Below, piece by piece: positions 52,071-59,935 of a stretch of DNA of 64,000 nucleotides. The stretch is from NCBI GenBank assembly GCA_947468275.1, contig CANIKO010000014.1:40240-104239 (forward strand), written 5' to 3'. Position 1 is the stretch's first letter. Each line of letters opens with the position of its first letter. The notes beneath the pieces were generated by a model. The model was not told where the DNA came from. It saw only the letters and a program-made list of their open reading frames with translations, and searched no databases. Origin of the DNA: Bacteroidota bacterium (GTDB lineage Bacteria; Bacteroidota; Bacteroidia; NS11-12g; UBA9320). The position numbers and the translations under genes were made by a program.

Positions 52071-55000
52071 AAGAATAATGAAGTTAAGTTATATTATGTT
52101 TTTTATGCTTTCTTTTTTATTGGTTGCAAACAATATCGTTATGCGAAAAAACCATTAGAAAAGAAATCAGATGAAGTTAAAGGAATTCAAACTGATTTAC
52201 CATCAGAAAGGGAAGCATGGGAATATAAAAGGGTTAAAAATCCTTTAACAGGTGAAGTTCCAAAAGAAAATTTATTAAAAGTTTATAATGATTACCTTAA
52301 TTATCAAAAAAGTAATGAAACAAAAATTGCAATCCCTAATTTAGAATGGAAGGAGCGAGGCCCTAATAATGTTGGGGGTAGAACCCGTGCTATTCTTTTT
52401 GATAAAAATGATGCAACACATAAAACTGTTTTTGCTGCTGCCATTGGCGGTGGTTTATTTAAGTGCACAGATATTGATGCTACAACTCCAACATGGACTA
52501 AAATTAACGACTTTTTTAGCAACATTGGCATAAGTTGCCTTGTTCAAAAACAAGCTCATCCTGATACTATTTACTTTGGAACAGGTGAAGGATTTGGAAA
52601 TGCAGATGCTATAAAAGGTGCTGGGGTTTGGAGAAGTGCAGATGGAGGAGTTACCTTTACCCAATTAGGTTCAGTAATGAATGGAACTATGCCTAATTAT
52701 GTAAATAGATTAGCAATTGCCACGAATGGAACCGTGTATGCTGCTTCCTCAAATGGATTGTTTAAATCAACAAACGGAGGAGCTAGCTGGTCAGCTTTTT
52801 TAACCACCGGAACATCACCTTCATCCGCAAGTAATACAGGAATGGATGTAAAAATAGCAGCCAATGGTGACATTTATTATTCATGCACAGGGCAGGTTTG
52901 GAAATATGCATCCTCCACCTGGACCCATGTAACACCAAGTGGAACTTTTTTTAGAATTGAAATTGCCTGTGCGCCAAGTGATGCTAATGTCATTTACTTG
53001 TTGTGCCAAAAAGCATCTGGAGGTCCTAGTTTTTACTATTCAAGTAATGCCGGTTCTGGATGGACTTCAAGGTCTACACCGCTTATTTATGATCAAGCTG
53101 CAACTGCGACAACTGAATTTACTCGCGGTCAATCTTGGTATGATTTATCATTAGTTGTTCATCCTGACACAGCAACTACAGTATATGCTGGAGGAATTGA
53201 ATATATTAAATCAAAGGATGCGGGAGCCACTTATAGACAAATAACTGCCTGGTCGTTATATGCCATGCCCAGTTCGGCCAATTTGGGTGCCAATCAACTC
53301 ATGCATTCCGACCATCATATTTTAGTTTTTAAGCCCGGTACTGCTGCATTTGCTTTATTTGGATGTGATGGCGGGTTGTATAAAACTACTAATTTTAATT
53401 TAGCTTCACCTACTTATGCCACTATTAATACTAATTATAATGTTACCCAATATTATTCATGTGCGATGGCTAATACGGCCTACTCAAATAATTTTATAGC
53501 AGGTGCTCAAGATAATGGCACTCATAAATTTACAAGTGCCGGTATTAATAGTGTTTCATCCGTAAGCGGTGGCGATGGAGCTTATGCGTTTATTGACCAA
53601 ACCAACAGTAATAAGCAAATTTCATCTTATGTATATAATAATTACTATGTATCTACCGATGCCACAAGTTTTTCAACCTTATCCGGCTCTAATAGTACAG
53701 GTGATTTTATTAACCCAAGCGATTTGGATGGTGTAAATGGAATACTTTATACTAAGGGAGGTACTAGTACAATTTCAAGGTGGACATCAGTATTTGGAAG
53801 TCCAACTCCTACGAACATCTCCATCACAGGAATTGATATTTCTCATATAAAAGTTTCGCCCAATACCCCAACAACTATTTATTTAGGAACTACGAACGGC
53901 TATATTTATAGAATTACTAGGGCTAATACTGGCTCAACTTATTCTCCTACATTATTAAATACATCCAGTTTTGGAGGTAGAATATCAAGTATTGATATTA
54001 GAAAAGCTGCCACAGATGATACTATATTGGTAACACAATCCAATTATGGATTAGGCAATAGTGTTTTAGTAACTAATAATAGTACTGCCGGAACTCCAAC
54101 TTGGAATGATATTGATGATAATTCTACTTTACCCGATATACCAATAAACTGGTGTTTAATGTCACCAACCTATTCGGCCAAAGCAATTTTGGCCACCGAA
54201 ATGGGAATTTATTCATGCAACAATATTTATGCATCCCCTGCGGTTTGGGGGCAAAGTATCACTGGTCTAGCCAATGTAAGAGTGGATATGTTAAAAATGA
54301 GAATGGCCGATAGTTTAATTTTAGCCGCCACGCACGGCCGCGGATTATTTACAAGTGATATATTTACAACTGCCAAAGCCGATTTTGGAGCCGATAAAAC
54401 TTTAGTCTATACTGGAGAATCCATTCAATTTATGGATGATTCCTATAAAGCCACATCTTGGATCTGGGATTTTAACAACGACGGTATTACGGATGCTACA
54501 ATTCAAAATCCAACGTATGCCTTTGCCACAGGAGGTTATAAAACCATAAAACTAACAACCAATGGTTCATTGGTAAAAACCAAAACGGATTATATCCAAG
54601 TATTGCCAAACATGGCTGTACCATATACCGCATCTGATGGCGGTAATTTTGATGATGATTCAAAAGCGTTCCAATTCGGAAGCAAAGTAATTTCTGGAAG
54701 TCTTAATCTATGGGAGAGAGGTGTTCCCACTAATGCCTTAACGACAGTAAATTCAGGAACAAAGGCATGGAAGACAGATTTGGATGCAGATATTGTGGAT
54801 GCTACATATCAATGTGCTTTGTATTCCCCTAATTATAATTTTACAGCTTCAGGAACTTACACTCTTGCATTTAGAAAAAGTATGGAAGTGGTTTATTGCA
54901 ATGCTCCCGTGGCAGTTCAGGTACAATACTCTACAGATAAAGGAACAACATGGACACGATTGGGGGTGACTTCATCTGGAACAAATTGGTATACTAGGGG

Positions 55001-56285
55001 TCCTTCAACTGGCTGTCCGGTCGATGCTGGTATTTTTAGCGATCAATATGGTTGGACTAACACTGTTTCTAATGAATCTACTTCCTACGATGTTTCATTT
55101 TTGGCCGGCAACGCTAATGTTGCATTCAGAATAGTTCTCTCTGTCGCAAGTGGTTGGGGAGGTGGTTATAATGTAGATGGTTTTATGGTAGATGATTTTA
55201 CCATCAGCGGGCCAAGTAATTCAGTCTTGTCCGCCGATATTGAAACCGCAGTTTCTGAGCAAACCCAGCCTCTTGGGGCCAGTGCTACAGTAGATTATTA
55301 TTCTCCCAATGGTAAGTATATTGCTACGCTTAAAAATAACTCCACCCATGATTATGGCAATACCAAAGTAGAAATAGACAATGCCGGAACAGGAACTTTA
55401 AATTTTAGTTCAAATACTACTAAGACAAGACGAATACTTAAAAAAAACATTAAAATAACCCCAACCAATGTCAACCCATCAGGAGATGTTGATATTACAA
55501 TGTATTTTGTAGCTGCAGAGATTGATAGTTTTCAAACTACTACGGGTTATAATAAATCTACCTTGAACCTTATCAAAACTGCAGGGAATTTACTTTCCAC
55601 GGGAACCATTTCCAATTCGATATATGGCAATAGTTCGACAGTTGCGGCCCATTTGGATGGTACTAAGGTGATCGCCAATTTTAGCAATGGGTTTTCAGGT
55701 CTTGGTGCTGGAACCAATGGCGTCAATGGTCCACTGCCAGTTACATGGTTAAGTTTTAACGGTAAACGCACTGGAAATGAAGCAGCTTTAATTTGGGAAA
55801 CAGCGTCAGAAATCAACAATAGCCATTTTGAGGTAGATCGAATGATTGACGGCGAAACGGGATTTATGAATGTGGGCCGCCAAACTGGAAACGGAACTGT
55901 TAATCAAATTTCTAGCTATGGATTTAAAGATATATTGCCCGCTTCTTCAAATGGAAAGGTAGTTTATTACAGATTAAAACAAGTGGATTATAACGGCAAG
56001 TTTGAGTATTCTAATATCGTCGTTCTTAAATATAAAAATGATAACCCTACTCTATCCATCTACCCTAATCCGGGTAATAAGCTGTTAAATATTGAGGTGG
56101 GTTCATTAGAAAAGGAAAATCTTTCAGTTCAGGTATTCAATCAAAACGGTATCAAGGTTTTTGAGTCAAAACTTGTAAATACCATTAATACTTTTAATAT
56201 GGAAAAATACAGCAGCGGACTTTATTTAATAACTATCTATAGCAATCATGAGCCTATTCTTAGTGAAAAATGGATAAAGCAATAG
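52068..56285 (+). CDS. Large beta-propeller/PKD surface protein with type A T9SS sorting domain
   Basis: A 1405-residue T9SS cargo. The N-terminus carries a lipobox-like FFIGC. A VPS10/sortilin-type propeller (about 90-760) has repeated blocks such as WKERGPNNVGGRTRAILFD, GGGLFKCTDI, WRSADGGVTF, GLFKSTNGGASW and ATHGRGLFTSD. Then follow a PKD domain (about 770-850, WIWDFNNDGITD), a MAM/jelly-roll-like domain (about 870-1065) and a type A C-terminal sorting domain (LSIYPNPGNKLLNIE to the end). The frame has no ATG at its head. An ATG at 52078 in the +1 frame gives a better signal peptide and would join this frame with one extra T. Confidence 0.85.
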   Translation: MKNNEVKLYYVFYAFFFIGCKQYRYAKKPLEKKSDEVKGIQTDLPSEREAWEYKRVKNPLTGEVPKENLLKVYNDYLNYQKSNETKIAIPNLEWKERGPNNVGGRTRAILFDKNDATHKTVFAAAIGGGLFKCTDIDATTPTWTKINDFFSNIGISCLVQKQAHPDTIYFGTGEGFGNADAIKGAGVWRSADGGVTFTQLGSVMNGTMPNYVNRLAIATNGTVYAASSNGLFKSTNGGASWSAFLTTGTSPSSASNTGMDVKIAANGDIYYSCTGQVWKYASSTWTHVTPSGTFFRIEIACAPSDANVIYLLCQKASGGPSFYYSSNAGSGWTSRSTPLIYDQAATATTEFTRGQSWYDLSLVVHPDTATTVYAGGIEYIKSKDAGATYRQITAWSLYAMPSSANLGANQLMHSDHHILVFKPGTAAFALFGCDGGLYKTTNFNLASPTYATINTNYNVTQYYSCAMANTAYSNNFIAGAQDNGTHKFTSAGINSVSSVSGGDGAYAFIDQTNSNKQISSYVYNNYYVSTDATSFSTLSGSNSTGDFINPSDLDGVNGILYTKGGTSTISRWTSVFGSPTPTNISITGIDISHIKVSPNTPTTIYLGTTNGYIYRITRANTGSTYSPTLLNTSSFGGRISSIDIRKAATDDTILVTQSNYGLGNSVLVTNNSTAGTPTWNDIDDNSTLPDIPINWCLMSPTYSAKAILATEMGIYSCNNIYASPAVWGQSITGLANVRVDMLKMRMADSLILAATHGRGLFTSDIFTTAKADFGADKTLVYTGESIQFMDDSYKATSWIWDFNNDGITDATIQNPTYAFATGGYKTIKLTTNGSLVKTKTDYIQVLPNMAVPYTASDGGNFDDDSKAFQFGSKVISGSLNLWERGVPTNALTTVNSGTKAWKTDLDADIVDATYQCALYSPNYNFTASGTYTLAFRKSMEVVYCNAPVAVQVQYSTDKGTTWTRLGVTSSGTNWYTRGPSTGCPVDAGIFSDQYGWTNTVSNESTSYDVSFLAGNANVAFRIVLSVASGWGGGYNVDGFMVDDFTISGPSNSVLSADIETAVSEQTQPLGASATVDYYSPNGKYIATLKNNSTHDYGNTKVEIDNAGTGTLNFSSNTTKTRRILKKNIKITPTNVNPSGDVDITMYFVAAEIDSFQTTTGYNKSTLNLIKTAGNLLSTGTISNSIYGNSSTVAAHLDGTKVIANFSNGFSGLGAGTNGVNGPLPVTWLSFNGKRTGNEAALIWETASEINNSHFEVDRMIDGETGFMNVGRQTGNGTVNQISSYGFKDILPASSNGKVVYYRLKQVDYNGKFEYSNIVVLKYKNDNPTLSIYPNPGNKLLNIEVGSLEKENLSVQVFNQNGIKVFESKLVNTINTFNMEKYSSGLYLITIYSNHEPILSEKWIKQ

Positions 56286-56340
56286 GTTTATCGCAATGAA
56301 TGGAGGTTTATAAAATATCGGTGGTCTTAAAATAACTCTG

Positions 56341-56348
56341 TACTTTTG
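56341..56348 (+). promoter_or_regulatory. Promoter -7 element before the cytochrome/monooxygenase-like gene
   Basis: A perfect TACTTTTG, 9 nt before the ATG at 56358; the mRNA would have a very short leader. The -33 element is unclear. Confidence 0.4.
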
Positions 56349-56357
56349 TATTCGTTA

Positions 56358-57716
56358 ATGATCCGATTTTTAAATCTTCTTTTTTTTATAAGCTTATTTT
56401 CCTGTACTCAGCAAGAAACCGAAACCCTTTCCGTCCCTGCTGAAAAGCTAACGTTTACCGAACATATTGCCCCCATCCTTTATAAAAACTGTGTGGTGTG
56501 CCACCGCAGCGATGGCATAGCCCCATTTAGTTTAATTACCTACAAAGATGTGTGGCGAAAGAAGAAAACCATTGTCAATGTAACTCAACGGGGATTTATG
56601 CCGCCTTGGCCTGCTGACCCGAACTACAGCCATTTTATAGGGGAACGAATATTGACCAAAGAAGAAAAACTAATGCTGAAACTTTGGGTAAAAAACGGAG
56701 CCAAGGAAGGTCCGGCAGCGGCTTTGCCAAAGGCTCCAAAATTTCCAAATGGGTCGCTTTTGGGCACACCGGATTTAACGCTGTATCTTGACAGTGTGTG
56801 TCTAGAAGCCCACGGACAGGATAAATTTTTAACGGTTAAAATGCCTTTTAAAATTAGTAAAGATACGTTTGTCAGGGCTGTTGAATTTGTGCCAGGTATG
56901 GGAAACAATGTTCACCACATGAACGGGCATTTACTCAATTATTCTCCTTTAAAAAAAGCAAATGTGTTTGACGGAACACGAGTGGCCGATGAGCAAGCTA
57001 CTAATTTTGATGAACAGGTTTTAAATTTAAAACTCAAAAATGATGACGGCACCGAGCCAGACCGAATTCACTCGGCTGTAAATTATTTGCCCGGCGTTTA
57101 TCCTATTCTTTATCCTGAAGGAATAGGCGGCTTTAAATTGAGTAAAATGGGCGCTTTTGTGGCTAGTGATATTCATTACGGGCCAAGTCATAAAACGATG
57201 ATAGATAAATCCCGAATCAATGTGTTTTATGCTGCCAAACCACCAACTCGCTCCACCTTTGAGCTCATGCTAGGAACCAACGGGCAATCGGAAATTATTC
57301 CGCCATTGGTTATTCCACCCAATCGTGTTATTACCTGTCGCACCAAGGGCGTTGTGCCCGATGATATTTCGGTGTTGACCATCAATCCACACATGCACTT
57401 GTTGGGAACATCTTTCAAAGCCTTTGGATTAACGCTTCAAGGCGATACCATAAAATTAATAAGTATTCACCGCTGGGATTTCCGCTGGCAATATTTTTAT
57501 ACCTTTCAAAAACCTGTAAAATTGCCCAAAGGCACTACGATTATTGTTGAAGGAGTGTTTGATAATACAGTAAACAATCCCAACAACCCCAATAATCCAC
57601 CCAAAACTGTTTCGGACAAACGAGCCACCATGAAAACCAGTGACGAAATGTTTCAGTTTATAATTACTTGGATGCCTTATAAGGCAGGGGATGAGGCGAT
57701 TGTGCTGGGGAAGTAA
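56358..57716 (+). CDS. Lipoprotein with cytochrome c and copper type II monooxygenase-like domains
   Basis: A 452-residue lipoprotein (lipobox SLFSC, lipidated C16). The N-terminal domain binds heme c through CVVCH (C45, C48, H49) in the context ILYKNCVVCHRSDGIAPFSL. The rest resembles ascorbate-dependent copper type II monooxygenases (PHM-like), with candidate metal ligands in NNVHHMNGH and INPHMHLLG. Genes of this type often sit near redoxin lipoproteins, as here (51389). The in-frame TTG at 56346 is rejected in favour of the ATG at 56358. The substrate is unknown; loss of some copper ligands cannot be excluded. Confidence 0.82.
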   Translation: MIRFLNLLFFISLFSCTQQETETLSVPAEKLTFTEHIAPILYKNCVVCHRSDGIAPFSLITYKDVWRKKKTIVNVTQRGFMPPWPADPNYSHFIGERILTKEEKLMLKLWVKNGAKEGPAAALPKAPKFPNGSLLGTPDLTLYLDSVCLEAHGQDKFLTVKMPFKISKDTFVRAVEFVPGMGNNVHHMNGHLLNYSPLKKANVFDGTRVADEQATNFDEQVLNLKLKNDDGTEPDRIHSAVNYLPGVYPILYPEGIGGFKLSKMGAFVASDIHYGPSHKTMIDKSRINVFYAAKPPTRSTFELMLGTNGQSEIIPPLVIPPNRVITCRTKGVVPDDISVLTINPHMHLLGTSFKAFGLTLQGDTIKLISIHRWDFRWQYFYTFQKPVKLPKGTTIIVEGVFDNTVNNPNNPNNPPKTVSDKRATMKTSDEMFQFIITWMPYKAGDEAIVLGK

Positions 57717-57718
57717 AA

Positions 57719-57746
57719 GTTGAAAGTTGAAAGTTGAAAGTTGAAA
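57719..57746 (+). repeat. Four tandem GTTGAAA heptamers right after a stop codon
   Basis: Perfect copies at 57719, 57726, 57733 and 57740, beginning 3 nt after the TAA of the upstream gene. Confidence 0.9.
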
Positions 57747-57754
57747 GGATTTTT

Positions 57755-57816
57755 GTCATTCCGACGATAGGAGGAATTTTTTTTACTTTAGCGATGTCTC
57801 GTTCCTCGACATGACA
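57755..57816. repeat. Imperfect inverted repeat (TTGTCATTCC...ATGACAA)
   Basis: TTGTCATTCCGACGATAGGA near 57756 is imperfectly complementary to the stretch ending CGACATGACAATT near 57816. Similar GTCATTCCGA repeats are common in Bacteroidota genomes. It lies between convergent genes and could act as a transcription barrier for both. Confidence 0.55.
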
Positions 57817-57826
57817 ATTTAGGGAT

Positions 57827-59203
57827 TTATTGCCCGACCTTTAGTTTTTGACCTTCATGTATGCTGGTTGCATCTTTTAATTTATTCCAATCCACAAGCT
57901 GTTGGGTATTTATTCCATAGGTTTTACAAATCTTATAGGCAGTATCTCCTTTGGCCACAGTATGTAATTTGGCTTTTACTAAAGGGGTTTCCCGTTCTTT
58001 TTTTGGAGCAGGAGTTTTAATTAATCCCGCTTTTTTTGCAGCTTCTTTTGTTAAATATATTTTATCACCCACCTTTAGTCCATCGGTGGAGGTGATACCA
58101 TTCCAGTCTAAAATATCTTCCATAAAAACGTGATATTTCTCAGAAATACGGTATAAATTGTCGCCAGATTTTAGGGTGCAGTATTCTGCATTTTCAATGG
58201 GTTCGTCAATTGGAGCAGTCTTTTCACTCGCTTTTTTTGATTCGTTCTCCGTTATTTTTTTCTCGTTTTCCGCAGCATTTTTCTTCTCATTTTCCTGTCG
58301 TTCCAATTCTTCCTTACTAATAATAGTTGGTTTGTCATCCCGCTTTTTTTGAAGGTAAAGCTTTGTTCCAGGTGCGGCTTCATCGCCAGGCGAAATATGA
58401 TTCTTCTTATATAATTGTTTTAACTTGATGCCATAGATTTGAGATACGTCACGCATGTTTTCACCCTCCTGTACAATATGGTAGGGCTCATTTCCCTTTC
58501 TCCTCTTTGGTTTTAAATAAACAATATCTCCTGGCTCAATGGATACACCTTTTGGTAAGTCATTGTATCTGTAAATTTGTTTTGAATCAATGTCATTTTT
58601 TTGAGCAATAATATCAATGGATTCTCCTTCTTTGGCATAAACGAGGGGTACATTATTATTCTTTAATTCATATTCTGGAACTATCCCGTCCGGCATTGGT
58701 GCCAAGTCGTATTGGTGTAATTGGTAACGATCAATTATTCCTGTGATGAGTGTATTATATTTGGGATTAGTAGCATATCCTGCTTTTCTTAATCCTTCAG
58801 CCCAACCGCTGTAATCGGTTCTGTCGAGTTTAAAACATTCGCTATAGCGCCAATTATCTCTTAAAAAGTTGGAGTGGTCTTTATAGCTTTCCAAAGCAGT
58901 TTCATATGCCCTAAAGCATTCGCCTTGTTCGTCATCATCAGCAGTAATAGATTTGCCGGTCCAGCCGGTTTTACACTTAATGCCAAAATGATTATTGGCT
59001 TCGCGGGCCAATCGGCTATTGCCATTTTGAGATTCAATAATTCCTTGGGCTAACGTGATACTAGCAGGAACACCGGTACGATACATTTCTCCAATAGCTA
59101 ATTCTTTGTATTTTAAAATGTATTGTTCAGAGTTAGCTTTTGAAGGCTGCGCATAACCAGCCGATGCAAAAGTTAGTATTAGTAGCGTTAGAAATAATCT
59201 CAT
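57827..59203 (-). CDS. LysM peptidoglycan hydrolase (glucosaminidase domain)
   Basis: A 458-residue exported protein. Signal peptide 1-18 (SAGYAQ). The glucosaminidase domain at about 25-165 has IGEMYRTGVPASITLAQGIIES, NHFGIKCKTGW and YKDHSNFLRDNWRYSECF, with the likely catalytic Glu in GIIES. Four LysM motifs bind peptidoglycan: about 188-235, 242-290, 340-390 and 408-457 (the last two are clearest: SGDNLYRISEKYHV and KGDTAYKICKTYGI). A charged Glu/Lys-rich linker lies at about 295-335. It is a cell-wall remodelling enzyme. Confidence 0.9.
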   Translation of the reverse strand: MRLFLTLLILTFASAGYAQPSKANSEQYILKYKELAIGEMYRTGVPASITLAQGIIESQNGNSRLAREANNHFGIKCKTGWTGKSITADDDEQGECFRAYETALESYKDHSNFLRDNWRYSECFKLDRTDYSGWAEGLRKAGYATNPKYNTLITGIIDRYQLHQYDLAPMPDGIVPEYELKNNNVPLVYAKEGESIDIIAQKNDIDSKQIYRYNDLPKGVSIEPGDIVYLKPKRRKGNEPYHIVQEGENMRDVSQIYGIKLKQLYKKNHISPGDEAAPGTKLYLQKKRDDKPTIISKEELERQENEKKNAAENEKKITENESKKASEKTAPIDEPIENAEYCTLKSGDNLYRISEKYHVFMEDILDWNGITSTDGLKVGDKIYLTKEAAKKAGLIKTPAPKKERETPLVKAKLHTVAKGDTAYKICKTYGINTQQLVDWNKLKDATSIHEGQKLKVGQ

Positions 59204-59400
59204 ATGTAATTATCTGTTTTTTTTATAGGTCATATGGAATGCCCTTGATCTTTTTCGGGGTTGGTGTGATAAATTCTATATGGGCATTTCACATAATGCT
59301 CAATACTGCAAATTTAGGTAAGGTAAATTCTGATAATGTTTTGAATTTTACACAACCTTACTCTAAACAACGCTTTAAATCCTCATATTTGTATATTAAA

Positions 59401-59901
59401 ATGGAAAAAATAAAAATTAAATTTATAGTAATCGTAATTTGTTTGCTTAATACAATTTATGGCTTATCGCAGGGGTTAAGACCATCCGACTGGGAGGTTA
59501 AATTTTCTCGTCAAAATGTTAAAAATAAGGATACTGTCACCCTGTATTTTATTGGTAAAATTCCTGAAAATCAAGGAATTTATTCAACCAAATTTGAGTG
59601 TGATTATGGCCCTTCACCTGCGAGGGTTCTTTTTCAAAATCCTGGAAAAAACTATGAATCCGTAGATTCTTCAATATCAGTAGGCGATGTTACTGATTAT
59701 GATGACATTTTTGGATGTAACCTTAAAAAATTTAAACACTTAGCCGTTATCAAGCAAGTGATACGGATTAAAAACAAAAATGCCTTAATAAAAGGAAAAC
59801 TTGAGTACCAAGCCTGCACGAGTGAAATGTGTTTACAGTACTATATGTATTTTGAACTAAAAGGAACAAAGGTGTTAAAAGTTGAAAACCTTGAGCAATA
59901 G
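59401..59901 (+). CDS. Stand-alone DsbD-alpha-like periplasmic protein
   Basis: A 166-residue exported protein (signal peptide 1-24, LNTIYGLSQ). The domain matches the N-terminal domain of DsbD: FECDYGPSPARV, DDIFGCNLKKF and the Cys pair in YQACTSEMCLQY, parallel to DDIFGCEVKDF and YQTCTESMCLAF of the next gene. I chose the ATG at 59401; the frame upstream overlaps the divergent gene and carries no signal. It precedes dsbD by 34 nt and probably exchanges electrons or binds the same partners. Confidence 0.8.
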   Translation: MEKIKIKFIVIVICLLNTIYGLSQGLRPSDWEVKFSRQNVKNKDTVTLYFIGKIPENQGIYSTKFECDYGPSPARVLFQNPGKNYESVDSSISVGDVTDYDDIFGCNLKKFKHLAVIKQVIRIKNKNALIKGKLEYQACTSEMCLQYYMYFELKGTKVLKVENLEQ

Positions 59902-59935
59902 ATTGAATGATTTTGGCGTTATTTGCAATAGATTT

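Noticed and set aside
59140..59400. N-terminal extension of the DsbD-alpha-like ORF
   Set aside because: It lies antisense to the glucosaminidase gene start and carries no signal peptide, whereas the ATG at 59401 begins a clear one.
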